Shown here piece by piece: positions 1-10,531 of a stretch of 40,042 bases of DNA (its first letter is position 1; every line of letters begins with the position of its first letter). The stretch lies in NCBI GenBank assembly GCA_902536975.1, contig CACAZG010000005.1, positions 1 through 40,042 on the forward strand, written 5' to 3'. The notes under the pieces were generated by a model. The model was given only the letters and a program-made list of their open reading frames with translations. It did not search any database and was not told the DNA's origin. Origin of the DNA: an uncultured Pelagibacteraceae bacterium. Its GTDB lineage: Bacteria > Pseudomonadota > Alphaproteobacteria > Pelagibacterales > Pelagibacteraceae. A program made the position numbers and the translations under genes.

Positions 1-586
1 TTCTTAAAGCTCCAAATGCAGTTACTAAAGCTTTATTTCCAGATTTAGCAGCAACTTTTCCTGCCTCTCCTGAAAAGATTTCATAAAGAATGTAAATCCA
101 TCCAGCCATACCGATTATGAAACCTAGTGTAGCATTAATGAATCCAGCTTCTCCAAGATATCCACCTATTAACATAACTAGTGAACCAATTAAGATTCTC
201 CAGAATATGTTTGTGTCAACTTTTCTTACTGCTGAAAGAATTAAGTAAAATTCTACTAGCTGTAGTGGTACAGTAATTAACCAGTCAATGTATCTGTATA
301 CAGTTGGAGTATCACCTGTTTCAACCCATACTGCTCTCATATACATATAATGAATAAATGCTATACCTGTTACTAATCCAGCTACGTTTACTGATTTTCT
401 CCACTGTGAACCGACATTAGCCTGTTCCATAAAGAAAAATGCTGTAGCTGCTAACATACCCATTGAAATTAACCAAAACGAAATACCTACGAAATCGTCT
501 GTAGCTAAAAAGGCTGTTGCCGCGTTAGCTGCCGTAGTTGCTCCGAAAAGCACTGCCGCTAAAGCTAACATTTTCATTGTCTTCAT
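1..586 (-). CDS. Proteorhodopsin (partial, C-terminus runs off window start)
   Basis: Manual reverse-complement translation from ATG at 586: MKTMKMLALAAVLFGATTAANAATAFLATDDFVGISFWLISMGMLAATAFFFMEQANVGSQWRKSVNVAGLVTGIAFIHYMYMRAVWVETGDTPTVYRYIDWLITVPLQLVEFYLIL...; RYIDWL and HYxYMR rhodopsin motifs. Not in the ORF track because no stop lies within the window. Confidence 0.96.
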   Translation of the reverse strand, partial: MKTMKMLALAAVLFGATTAANAATAFLATDDFVGISFWLISMGMLAATAFFFMEQANVGSQWRKSVNVAGLVTGIAFIHYMYMRAVWVETGDTPTVYRYIDWLITVPLQLVEFYLILSAVRKVDTNIFWRILIGSLVMLIGGYLGEAGFINATLGFIIGMAGWIYILYEIFSGEAGKVAAKSGNKALVTAFGALR

Positions 587-802
587 AAAAAACTCCCTCA
601 TAGTTAGTTTTTTTTTATTAGTTTAAATTTAAACTACAGACTAATCTAATGATTAGCCTAAAGTTAGGGTTAAATAGCAAAAAAAATTGGTTTATTGAAG
701 AGTTTTTGACCTCTAAAAAGTATTGATTTTACTTACTTTGTGAAATTAAATACAACCTGTTACATAAAATCATTATAAAAGTGAGTCAAAAAACAAATCA
801 CC

Positions 803-2698
803 ATGAAAGACAGTTTTAACAAAATTTATCAAGAGTCTGTCCAAAATCCTGAGAAATTTTGGCAAAATGTATCTGAAGATATCTTTTGGTTTAAGAAACC
901 CACAAAAATTTTAAACAAATCAAACCCTCCTTTTTACAAATGGTTCGAGGATGGGGTTACAAACACATGCTATAACGCTATTGATACTCATATCGATCAA
1001 GGCAAAGGCGATAAGACAGCATTAATATATGACAGTCCTATTACAAAATATAAAGCAAAGTTCACATACAACGAATTAAAAGAAAAAATTTCAAAATTTG
1101 CTGGTGCATTAGACAATCAAGGAGTCAAGAAAGGTGACAGAGTTATTATTTATATGCCTATGATACCAGAAGCAGTCATTGCTATGCTTGCATGTGGAAG
1201 AATTGGGGCCATACACTCAGTTGTATTTGGTGGATTTGCATCAAATGAGTTAGCAAGTAGGATTGATGATAGTAAAGCAAAGATTTTAATTACTGCCTCT
1301 TGTGGATATGAGCCAGGCAGAACAGTTGAGTATAGACCACTAGTTGATGGAGCTCTTAAAATTGCAAAACATAAAGTTAAAAAAGTAATTTTCTTTCAAA
1401 GAAAAGACCATGAGATAAAACTAAACTCTCCACTTGAGATAAGTTGGGAAGAATCTTTAGTAAATGCAAAAGATAAAGATTGTGTTGAAATAGGAGCTAA
1501 TGAATTTGCTTACATTTTATACACATCAGGAACTACTGGAATACCAAAAGGTATAGTAAGAGATGTTGGTGGTCACATTGTTGCTCTTAAGTGGACAATG
1601 AAAAATATTTACAATATAGATGAAAATGATATTTGGTGGTCTGCAAGCGATATTGGATGGATAGTAGGACACTCATATATTGTTTATGCTCCTTTGTTCA
1701 AAGGATGTACAACTGTATTGTTTGAAGGTAAACCAGTTGGAACCCCTGATGCTGGAGTTTTTTGGAGAATAATTTCTGAATACAAAATAAAATCTTTGTT
1801 TACAGCTCCAACAGCTTTCAGGGCCATTAAAAAAGAAGACCCAGATGGAAAATTTTTTTCTAAATATGACTTAAGTTCGTTTGAGTCATTGTTTTTAGCC
1901 GGAGAGAGAGCTGATCCTGATACTTTAAAGTGGGCAGAAAATCTTTTAAATGTTCCTGTCATTGATCACTGGTGGCAAACTGAAACTAGTTGGGCCATAA
2001 GTTCAAATTGTACTGGGATAGAAATGCAAAAAACTAAATATGGGTCAGCATGTAAAGCAGTTCCAGGTTACGATGTTAAAATTATTAAACCAGATCACTC
2101 AATAGCAAAACCAAATGAGATGGGCGATATAGTTGTTAAATTACCTTTGCCTCCTGGTACATTTCCTACACTTTGGAACGCTGATAAGAGATATGAAGAA
2201 AATTATATGACTAATTATAAAGGTTATTACCAAACTTATGATGCAGGGCATATTGATGAGGATGGATACATTTGGATTATGTCACGAACAGATGACATCA
2301 TTAATGTTGCTGGTCATAGATTATCGACAGGTGCAATTGAAGAGGTGTTATCAGAACATCAGTCTGTTGCTGAGTGCGCCGTTCTTGGAATTGCAGATAA
2401 ATTAAAAGGACAATTGCCAATAGGTTTAATTGTTTTAAAGTCTGGAGTTGAAAAAGCTAATGATACTATATCAAAAGAATGTATTCAGATGGTTAGAGAC
2501 AAAATTGGACCAGTTGCTGCATTTAAAGTTGCAATAGTTATAAAAAGATTACCTAAAACAAGATCAGGAAAAATTTTAAGGGGTACTATTAGAAAAATAG
2601 CTGACAAAGAAGATTATAAAATGCCAGCAACAATCGACGATCCTACAATTCTGGATGAAATTAAAAATGATTTAATAAAGAGTAATATTATAAAATAA
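803..2698 (+). CDS. prpE: Propionyl-CoA/acetyl-CoA synthetase (AMP-forming, PrpE-like)
   Basis: ORF 631 aa; YTSGTTGIPKG AMP-binding motif, SRTDDIINVAGHRLSTGAIE, PKTRSGKILRG catalytic Lys motif. Confidence 0.88.
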   Translation: MKDSFNKIYQESVQNPEKFWQNVSEDIFWFKKPTKILNKSNPPFYKWFEDGVTNTCYNAIDTHIDQGKGDKTALIYDSPITKYKAKFTYNELKEKISKFAGALDNQGVKKGDRVIIYMPMIPEAVIAMLACGRIGAIHSVVFGGFASNELASRIDDSKAKILITASCGYEPGRTVEYRPLVDGALKIAKHKVKKVIFFQRKDHEIKLNSPLEISWEESLVNAKDKDCVEIGANEFAYILYTSGTTGIPKGIVRDVGGHIVALKWTMKNIYNIDENDIWWSASDIGWIVGHSYIVYAPLFKGCTTVLFEGKPVGTPDAGVFWRIISEYKIKSLFTAPTAFRAIKKEDPDGKFFSKYDLSSFESLFLAGERADPDTLKWAENLLNVPVIDHWWQTETSWAISSNCTGIEMQKTKYGSACKAVPGYDVKIIKPDHSIAKPNEMGDIVVKLPLPPGTFPTLWNADKRYEENYMTNYKGYYQTYDAGHIDEDGYIWIMSRTDDIINVAGHRLSTGAIEEVLSEHQSVAECAVLGIADKLKGQLPIGLIVLKSGVEKANDTISKECIQMVRDKIGPVAAFKVAIVIKRLPKTRSGKILRGTIRKIADKEDYKMPATIDDPTILDEIKNDLIKSNIIK

Positions 2699-3030
2699 TG
2701 CTTAAAACATATTTATTTTTATTTGGAGCAATTATTTGTGAAGTTTGTGGAACCATGTTGCTACCTGTAACCCAAAACTTTACAAAACTAACACCTACAA
2801 TATTTCTATCAATATTTTATTTGTCAGCTTTTTACCTACTTACATTTGTTGTTAACAAACTACCTATTGCTATTGTTTATGGAACTTGGAGTGGACTGGG
2901 TATATTTACAATTGCTATACTAGGATATATTTTTTTCAAACAGTCTTTAAGCTGGCAAGCAATAATAGGAATGTTTTTTATTGTAATAGGTGTTACACTA
3001 GTAAATATATATTCTAGTAAAACTATATAA
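2698..3030 (+). CDS. Small multidrug resistance (SMR/EmrE-like) transporter
   Basis: ORF 110 aa, four predicted TM segments, AIVYGTWSGLGIF motif; ATG overlaps the upstream stop. Confidence 0.9.
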   Translation: MLKTYLFLFGAIICEVCGTMLLPVTQNFTKLTPTIFLSIFYLSAFYLLTFVVNKLPIAIVYGTWSGLGIFTIAILGYIFFKQSLSWQAIIGMFFIVIGVTLVNIYSSKTI

Positions 3031-3031
3031 T

Positions 3032-4342
3032 TTAATTTTGAAAACTTAATGGTTTACCCGAAGGTTCACCAAGAATTTCACCATCTTTCATTTTTATTTC
3101 ACCATTAATGATTGTATAAACTGGAGTTCCCTTAAACTTATATCCATTGAAAGGCGACCATCCACACTTACTCTCTATTTTTTCATTTTTGATTTCGATA
3201 ATTTTGTTCATATCCACAATTGTAAAGTCTGCATCATAATTTTTCTTTATATATCCCTTACCAATAATACCAAAAATTTTAGCTGGATTTTCACAGACAA
3301 GATTCATTAATTGAACTAAAGTTAGTTTTTCATCATTTACATGGTTTAACATAACAGGTAATAAAGTTTGAACTCCTGGCATTCCTGATGGGGTATCTGG
3401 ATATTCTTTGTCTTTATTTACTCTTAAATGTGGAGCATGGTCCGAACCAATAGTATCATTATAATTGTTTCTTACTGCATACCATAAACGATCATAATGA
3501 CTTTTATCTCTTATTGGTGGATTCATTTGTGCATAAGTTCCAAGTTTGTCGTAGCAATCTGGAGCAAACATAGTTAAATGTTGTGGAGTTATTTCAAAAG
3601 TTATATCTCCTTTATTTTGAGATAAAAAATCAATCTCCTGTTTTGTTGTTATATGTAAGATGTGAGCCTTTTTACCCAGCCTTTTTGCAATTTTGACAAT
3701 TTTTCTAGTAGAAGAAATTGCACATTCTTCATCCCTCCATATTGGATGTGAATGAACATTACCTTTTTCTCTTAGCTTCTTTCTTAGATTTAAAATATCT
3801 TCATCCTCTGAGTGAACTGCAACAATTTTTGATGTGCTTTCAAATACTTTTTCAATATCTTCTTCTTTATGAACTAGCAAAGTTCCAGTGGACGAACCAG
3901 CAAACAATTTTACACCACAACATCCATCTAAACCCTTAAGGTCAGCTAATTCGCTTTGATTAGTGGGAGTAGCCCCAAAATAAAATGCATGATTACAATA
4001 CATCCTATTTTTTGCTAAATCTATTTTTCTTTGAAACTCTGCTTTATTTGTGGTTGCAGGATTTGTATTTGGCATTTCAAACACTGAGGTAATACCTCCA
4101 ACAATTGCTGCTCTACTTCCTGTGGCTAAATCTTCAGTATCTGTTGAGCCTGGTTCTCTAAAATGCGTTTGAGTGTCAATACATCCGGGAAGAACTGTAA
4201 GTCCAGTTGCATCAATTGATTGACTTGCATCTTCATTTAACTTTCCAATTTTTACGATCTTGCTATTTTGAATACCTATATCTACATCTTTAAGATCTTT
4301 ATCAATATAACACTTTCCATTTTTGATTATTAGGTCTAACAT
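3032..4342 (-). CDS. pyrC: Dihydroorotase-like cyclic amidohydrolase
   Basis: ORF 436 aa; DTQTHFREPGSTDTEDLATGSRAA, HILHITT, GSDHAPH motifs. Confidence 0.85.
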   Translation of the reverse strand: MLDLIIKNGKCYIDKDLKDVDIGIQNSKIVKIGKLNEDASQSIDATGLTVLPGCIDTQTHFREPGSTDTEDLATGSRAAIVGGITSVFEMPNTNPATTNKAEFQRKIDLAKNRMYCNHAFYFGATPTNQSELADLKGLDGCCGVKLFAGSSTGTLLVHKEEDIEKVFESTSKIVAVHSEDEDILNLRKKLREKGNVHSHPIWRDEECAISSTRKIVKIAKRLGKKAHILHITTKQEIDFLSQNKGDITFEITPQHLTMFAPDCYDKLGTYAQMNPPIRDKSHYDRLWYAVRNNYNDTIGSDHAPHLRVNKDKEYPDTPSGMPGVQTLLPVMLNHVNDEKLTLVQLMNLVCENPAKIFGIIGKGYIKKNYDADFTIVDMNKIIEIKNEKIESKCGWSPFNGYKFKGTPVYTIINGEIKMKDGEILGEPSGKPLSFQN

Positions 4343-4384
4343 TTATAAAAAAAGTACTTATATCATTTGTTATAATATTACAAT

Positions 4385-5266
4385 ATGAATAGAAATAATG
4401 TTTACATATTAGAAGATAGAGGTCTTCTTTATATCAATGGAGGCGATGCTAAAGAGTTTTTGCAAAATATAATCACCAACAATATTGAAAATGTATCAGA
4501 AATCAGAAGTTGTTTTTCAGCTCTTCTAACCCCTCAAGGTAAATATCTCTACGATTTTATAATTATCAAATATAAATTGGGCTATCTGTTAGATTGTGAG
4601 AAAAAAAATATAGATGATTTATATAAACAATTAAATTTATACAAACTAAGGTCAAAAGTAGAAATATTAAATCTTAGTAATGAGTTTGTTATAGCAAATT
4701 TGAGTAAAGAAAAATTTTTAGAGATAGAAAACTCTAAAGATGAGGAAGGTAATACAATTAAATTTAGAGAAGATCCTATCCTTTTAGATCCAAGATCTAA
4801 AAAATTAGGAGCTAGGTTGGTAATTAATTTAGAAAAATTATATTTGTCATTAAAAAAATTAGGTTTAGAAGTTTCAGACGTAGAAGAGTACTATAATCAC
4901 AGTCATGAATTGGGCATACCTCAAATTGACACGAAAGATTTACAAAATAAAATTTTTGGTATTGAATGTAACTTTGAAGAGTTAAATGGAATTGATTTTC
5001 AAAAAGGATGTTATGTGGGACAAGAGAACACGGCAAGAATAAAACTTAAAGATAAACTTAATAAAAGATTATTTGCAATTAAAGTACTAAATGGTGATCT
5101 CAAAAGTGAAGAAATTACTTCTGGGAATAAAAATATAGGAAAGTTATTGATTAATAATAAAAATCCATTTGCTTTATTAAAACTGGAAAATAAAAAATTT
5201 AATTTTGAGGATGATTTAAAATGTGGAGATGCAAATATTAAAGCTCTCAAACCAAGCTGGTTATAA
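4385..5266 (+). CDS. ygfZ: YgfZ/GcvT-like folate-binding Fe-S maintenance protein
   Basis: ORF 293 aa with KGCYVGQE signature. Confidence 0.9.
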   Translation: MNRNNVYILEDRGLLYINGGDAKEFLQNIITNNIENVSEIRSCFSALLTPQGKYLYDFIIIKYKLGYLLDCEKKNIDDLYKQLNLYKLRSKVEILNLSNEFVIANLSKEKFLEIENSKDEEGNTIKFREDPILLDPRSKKLGARLVINLEKLYLSLKKLGLEVSDVEEYYNHSHELGIPQIDTKDLQNKIFGIECNFEELNGIDFQKGCYVGQENTARIKLKDKLNKRLFAIKVLNGDLKSEEITSGNKNIGKLLINNKNPFALLKLENKKFNFEDDLKCGDANIKALKPSWL

Positions 5267-5267
5267 G

Positions 5268-5639
5268 TTATTTAATAAATTTTGACAAATTTGGTTTAAA
5301 ATAATCAGGCCCCTTCATTACTTTTCCGAATTCATTAAATATAGGTTTTCCATCTTTTCCTAACTTACTCATGTTGGACTTTTGAACTTCATCAAAACAT
5401 TTATCTAAATTAATACCAAATGCATGCCCTGCCCCATAAGTTACATACAATATATCAGTTAAAGCATCAGCAACTTCAGTTAAATTTTTATCTGATATAG
5501 CTTGTTTGAGTTCCTCTAATTCCTCATTAATAAGTGATATTCTTAATGAATTTATTTTATCTGTGCTGAGGCTTGATGAAACTTTAACATCTTGATTAAA
5601 AGTTTTCATAAATAATCCAACCTTTTCAAAATTTGTCAT
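5268..5639 (-). CDS. MazG/HisE-like NTP pyrophosphohydrolase
   Basis: ORF 123 aa; NEELEELKQAI...EVADALTDILYVTYG all-alpha NTP pyrophosphatase motif. Confidence 0.8.
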   Translation of the reverse strand: MTNFEKVGLFMKTFNQDVKVSSSLSTDKINSLRISLINEELEELKQAISDKNLTEVADALTDILYVTYGAGHAFGINLDKCFDEVQKSNMSKLGKDGKPIFNEFGKVMKGPDYFKPNLSKFIK

Positions 5640-5705
5640 TTTGCTCCTATATGAATTTAATATTATTTAATGTATAAGGATTTAATATACTCTCAAGATT
5701 TAATT

Positions 5706-7094
5706 ATGAAATTCAGAAAAGAATATGACAGCATAGGCACTATTAAGGTGCCTGTGGATAAGTATTGGGGAGCTTCTACTCAAAGATCCAAAAAATACTT
5801 TGATATCGGGGATGTCTTAGTAAGGCCGAAATTAATAAAGTCTATAGCTATAATAAAAAAAGCTGCAGCAATAACAAACTATAAAAATAAAGATATTAAT
5901 TCAAAAATATATAAATCAATTATTAAAGCTGCAAGCGAAGTAATTAATGGAAAGTTAGATAGTCATTTTCCACTTAAAGTTTGGCAAACTGGTTCGGGTA
6001 CTCAAACTAATATGAATGTAAACGAGGTGATATCTAATAGGGCAATTGAAATACTAAAAGGGAAAAAAGGAACAAAAAAACCTGTGCATCCAAACGATCA
6101 TGTAAATAAATCTCAATCTACCAATGATGTATTTCCTACCGCAATGCATATTGCAATAGCTATGGAAACTAGAGAAAAACTATTACCAAGTTTAAATCTA
6201 TTAAATAAGGAATTAAAAAAAAAAGTAAGAGAATTTAACAAAATTGTAAAAATAGGGAGAACACACCTTCAAGATGCAACTCCCTTGTCATTAGGACAAG
6301 AATTTTCAGGTTATCAATCACAATTAGAAGAGTGTATCAAAAGAATCGAGTCGTCTTTAAGTGAAATTTACTTTCTTGCTCAAGGTGGTACTGCTGTTGG
6401 AACTGGAATAAATACAAAAAAGAATTTTGATAAAAAAATAGTAAATGAAATTAAAAAAATTACTAAACTACCATTTAAACCTGCCAAAAATAAATTTGCA
6501 GCTTTAGCCGCTCATGATCCAATTGTTAATTACTCAGGTACACTAAATACAACTGCGGTATGTTTAATGAAGATTGCAAATGATATAAGATTTTTAGGAT
6601 CAGGGCCTAGGGCAGGATATGGAGAATTAATACTTCCAGAAAATGAGCCTGGATCATCAATAATGCCTGGCAAAGTAAACCCAACTCAATGTGAAGCCGT
6701 AACAATGGTTTGTGTAAAAGTAATAGGAAATCACAATGGAATTACTATGGCTGGATCTCATGGGCATTTTGAGCTGAATGTTTTCAAGCCTTTGATAATT
6801 CACAACGTTCTTCAATCAATTCAAATATTATCAGATAGCACAAGAAGTTTTGGAAAATATTGTATATCTGGATTGAAGGCAGACAAAAATAGAATTAAAC
6901 ATTTAGTTGATAATTCATTAATGTTAGTAACTGCCCTATCCCCAAAAATTGGCTATGATAATGCAGCAAAGATAGCAAAAAACGCATTGAAAAATAAAAC
7001 TACACTCAAAATTGAGGCTATAAAAACAGGACTTATTAGCGAAAATGAGTATGATAAAATTGTTGATCCATATAAGATGATTAAACCTCTTTAA
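5706..7094 (+). CDS. fumC: Fumarate hydratase class II
   Basis: ORF 5670..7094; [16 protein letters not shown] signature. Start trimmed to internal ATG at 5706 ([16 protein letters not shown]), which fits FumC N-termini better. Confidence 0.95.
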   Translation: MKFRKEYDSIGTIKVPVDKYWGASTQRSKKYFDIGDVLVRPKLIKSIAIIKKAAAITNYKNKDINSKIYKSIIKAASEVINGKLDSHFPLKVWQTGSGTQTNMNVNEVISNRAIEILKGKKGTKKPVHPNDHVNKSQSTNDVFPTAMHIAIAMETREKLLPSLNLLNKELKKKVREFNKIVKIGRTHLQDATPLSLGQEFSGYQSQLEECIKRIESSLSEIYFLAQGGTAVGTGINTKKNFDKKIVNEIKKITKLPFKPAKNKFAALAAHDPIVNYSGTLNTTAVCLMKIANDIRFLGSGPRAGYGELILPENEPGSSIMPGKVNPTQCEAVTMVCVKVIGNHNGITMAGSHGHFELNVFKPLIIHNVLQSIQILSDSTRSFGKYCISGLKADKNRIKHLVDNSLMLVTALSPKIGYDNAAKIAKNALKNKTTLKIEAIKTGLISENEYDKIVDPYKMIKPL

Positions 7095-8467
7095 TTATTT
7101 ATAATTCTTTTAACCAGCGATTTAAGTTCTTGTGTATTTTTTACATCATACACAAGCTTTTCTCTATTTTTGTCCACATTATCTAATTTATTTATTTTTA
7201 TGTCAGATATTGAAATTAGACCTGTATTAATATTTTTTTTTATTTTAAAAAAAATCTGGTTTAAATCTTTAACTTTACTTTTATTTAATTGAAATTTTTT
7301 TGCAAAATTCTTATAGCTTTTTATTTTAATAACATTTGAGGAATTAAATATTATTTCACCTTTTTCATCCTCATAATTAATTTCAGACTCAATAATACCT
7401 ATATCACTTAAATTGAATATAACTTTATCTAATTCGATAGAATTATTTTTTATATCAAAACTAATATAACCGTCTCTTATAAGTTCATGTTCGATGTTAG
7501 TTAAGGATAATTTTAAATCTCCGTTTAAATTTCCTAATAAATCAGGTTTCAAACTCAATGTTGAAAAAATTAGTTCATCAATCAAAAAATTTAAATTTTG
7601 TCTATTTAAAATAATATTTGAATTTAAATAAAATGGTTTTAATTCGATATTTGTATCAATTTTTATATCATTATTATTATCTGGTGATTTTAAATAAATT
7701 TTATTATTTTTAAATTTATAATCAATCTCTACATTTTTATTTAAAAAGTTAATTAATGTTGATCCTTTAAAATCTGAACTGTTATCATAAGTTAATTTAT
7801 TTTTGATTAATATATTAGGTGATTTAAAATCTATTTCTATTTGCGAGTCTAAATCTGAATTAAACTCTTTTTTCCAAAAAGATTTAAATTTTAGATCAAA
7901 TATATTTCCATTAATATTCAACTTTTTAAAATTATCTTTCTTCGAAGTTGTAAAAATTATTTTTTCTATTGGAGATATAATTATAGTCTCTCCTTGTTCA
8001 TCTAACATAAATATTTTACTTTTTTTAATATGAATGGGTTTGCTTTCACTATTATGAAAGTAATATCTTAAAATATTATATTCATTTACTTTTAATAAAA
8101 AATTATTTTCTTGTATTTCAAATTTTGCAAAATTTAATTTAGATTTTGGATATAAATTTTTTGTATGTAAAAAAACTTTTAATTTATCAATATCTATTGA
8201 GATAACTCTCTCGCTTTTTTTATCATCTATTGATAAAGATGGATTACTAATTAACAAATGAGGTTTTGGCAGTAATTGGTACTTTATGTCACCATTGATA
8301 TTTAAGTTAATATTAAAATCAGAATAAAATTTTTTCTCAATGATGTTTTCTATACTTTTATAATTAAATAAAACTGGTATTGATAAATAAATGCCTAGTA
8401 AAAAAAATAACAGAATTGATAAGAAAACGCCCCTAACAAAGTACGTGGGTTTTTCTTTTTTTTTCAT
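7091..8467 (-). CDS. AsmA-like inner-membrane/envelope protein
   Basis: ORF 458 aa; single N-terminal TM then low-complexity beta-rich sequence with [24 protein letters not shown], typical of the AsmA family. Confidence 0.65.
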   Translation of the reverse strand: MKKKEKPTYFVRGVFLSILLFFLLGIYLSIPVLFNYKSIENIIEKKFYSDFNINLNINGDIKYQLLPKPHLLISNPSLSIDDKKSERVISIDIDKLKVFLHTKNLYPKSKLNFAKFEIQENNFLLKVNEYNILRYYFHNSESKPIHIKKSKIFMLDEQGETIIISPIEKIIFTTSKKDNFKKLNINGNIFDLKFKSFWKKEFNSDLDSQIEIDFKSPNILIKNKLTYDNSSDFKGSTLINFLNKNVEIDYKFKNNKIYLKSPDNNNDIKIDTNIELKPFYLNSNIILNRQNLNFLIDELIFSTLSLKPDLLGNLNGDLKLSLTNIEHELIRDGYISFDIKNNSIELDKVIFNLSDIGIIESEINYEDEKGEIIFNSSNVIKIKSYKNFAKKFQLNKSKVKDLNQIFFKIKKNINTGLISISDIKINKLDNVDKNREKLVYDVKNTQELKSLVKRIINN

Positions 8468-8500
8468 AAATTCAATATCGCTTAAATTAAAAAAAAATAA

Positions 8501-10531
8501 ATGATGAATTTAGACTATTTAACAAATCTCAATAAAAATCAGGAAGAAGCTGTTTTATATATAAATGGACCGCTCTTAATTGTTGCTGGTGCAGGATCTG
8601 GTAAAACAAGGGTTCTAACTTCTAGAATTGCCCACATAGTTAAGCAACACAAAGCATTCCCTAATCAAATTCTAGCAGTAACATTTACAAATAAAGCCGC
8701 AAAAGAAATGCAGCTAAGAGTCTCAAAATTTTTAAGAAAAGAAGCTACAGGTCTACCATGGCTTGGTACTTTTCACTCAATAAGTGCAAAAATATTAAGA
8801 AAACATGCTGAAGCAGCTGGATTAAAATCAAATTTTTCAATTATTGATCAAGATGATCAAATAAGATTAATAAAAAATATTTGTAAATCTGAAAACATTG
8901 ATACAAAAAAAATATCTCCAAGATATATTTTAGCAATAATCGATAAGTGGAAAAATAAAGGTTTCTATCCAGATGAGGTAGTGCTCAAACGTAAAGATAT
9001 TTTAGAAAAAAGCTTTCTTGGTATTTACAAAATATATCAACAAAAATTAATCGATTTAAATTCAGCTGACTTTAGTGACTTAATTCTTCATACTGTTAAA
9101 ATTTTTGAAAGACATAATGATATTTCAAAAATGTATTCTAAAAAATTTAAATATATATTAGTGGATGAGTATCAAGATACAAATTATATTCAAAGTGAGT
9201 GGCTTAAATATTTAGCAGAACATAACCAAAATATATGCTGTGTTGGAGATGATGATCAATCAATATATAGTTGGAGAGGTGCAGAAATTAAAAATTTCCT
9301 TCAATTCGAAAATGTTTATGAAAATACTAAAATAATAAGATTAGAAAAAAATTATCGATCTACTCAAAATATTTTAAATGTTGCTTCGAATATTATTGAA
9401 AATAATCAAAATAGGGTTGGAAAAAAACTTTTTACCGATCAGGAGGAAGGTGAACTTGTGTCTTTAAATTGCTTTAGAAATGTAAAAGATGAGGCAACTG
9501 AGATTGGTTCTAATATCGAGGATTTCAAAAAGAAATTTTCATTAAATGAAGTTGCAATTCTAGTAAGAGCTATTTTTCAAACAAGAGAATTTGAAGAAAG
9601 ATTTTTAAAGATAGGGATACCTTATAGAATTATCGGTGGAATAAAATTTTATGAAAGAGCTGAGGTAAAAGATTGTGTTGCTTATCTAAAAACAGTTTAT
9701 CAGGAACAAGATGATTTATCTTTTGAGAGAATTCTAAATGTTCCAAAGAGATCTATTGGTGATACGACTGTAAAAGCTATTAACAATTTTGCTAAATTAA
9801 ATAGATGTTCATTAGAAATTGCTTCAAAAAACTTAATCGAGCAAAATAAAATTAAACCTAAAACTAAAATAGGTCTTAATTCATTGCTTAATCTTTTAGC
9901 CAAGTGGAGAAATGATTTTAAAAGTAAAATGAATCATAATAAGCTTTTACAAACAATTTTAGATGAGTCTGGATATAGTGAAATGCTTAAGAACAAAAAA
10001 GATTTAGAAAATGAAAATAGATTAGAAAATATAAAAGAATTACTAAATGCAATGAAAGAATTTGATAACTTAGAGAGCTTTTTAGAACACGTTGCTCTTG
10101 CCACATCACTAGACCAAGACTGGCAAAGCGAAAAAGTTAATTTAATGACAATTCATGCCTCAAAAGGTTTAGAGTTCGATGTAGTCTTCCTTCCAGGGTG
10201 GGAGGAAGGACTGTTCCCACATCAAAAAAGTATTGAAGAAAAAGGTGAAAGTGGACTAGAGGAGGAGAGAAGATTAGCATATGTAGCTATTACCAGAGCA
10301 AAAAAACTTGCAAAAATTTCTTTTTCTATGAATAGATTTTACCAAGGTGACTGGATTGATAGTATGGCATCAAGATTTGTTGACGAACTTCCAGATGAAT
10401 ATATTAAAAAAAATAATAACTTTATAGATGATGGAGAGGAAGATTTTGAATTTAACCAAGATATAGATTTTGATGCAGAAAGCGAAATTAGAAGCCCAGG
10501 CTGGTTACGCTATCAAAAAAAACTAAAATGA
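8501..10531 (+). CDS. uvrD: UvrD/PcrA-type superfamily 1 DNA helicase
   Basis: ORF 676 aa; VAGAGSGKTRVLTSRI Walker A, VDEYQDTN, GDDDQSIYSWRGA, TIHASKGLEFDVVFLPGWEEGLFP, EEERRLAYVAITRAKK. Confidence 0.95.
   Translation: MMNLDYLTNLNKNQEEAVLYINGPLLIVAGAGSGKTRVLTSRIAHIVKQHKAFPNQILAVTFTNKAAKEMQLRVSKFLRKEATGLPWLGTFHSISAKILRKHAEAAGLKSNFSIIDQDDQIRLIKNICKSENIDTKKISPRYILAIIDKWKNKGFYPDEVVLKRKDILEKSFLGIYKIYQQKLIDLNSADFSDLILHTVKIFERHNDISKMYSKKFKYILVDEYQDTNYIQSEWLKYLAEHNQNICCVGDDDQSIYSWRGAEIKNFLQFENVYENTKIIRLEKNYRSTQNILNVASNIIENNQNRVGKKLFTDQEEGELVSLNCFRNVKDEATEIGSNIEDFKKKFSLNEVAILVRAIFQTREFEERFLKIGIPYRIIGGIKFYERAEVKDCVAYLKTVYQEQDDLSFERILNVPKRSIGDTTVKAINNFAKLNRCSLEIASKNLIEQNKIKPKTKIGLNSLLNLLAKWRNDFKSKMNHNKLLQTILDESGYSEMLKNKKDLENENRLENIKELLNAMKEFDNLESFLEHVALATSLDQDWQSEKVNLMTIHASKGLEFDVVFLPGWEEGLFPHQKSIEEKGESGLEEERRLAYVAITRAKKLAKISFSMNRFYQGDWIDSMASRFVDELPDEYIKKNNNFIDDGEEDFEFNQDIDFDAESEIRSPGWLRYQKKLK

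Noticed and set aside
1684-1962. Antisense 92-aa ORF within prpE
   Set aside because: Fully inside a strongly conserved CDS on the other strand; no recognisable domain.
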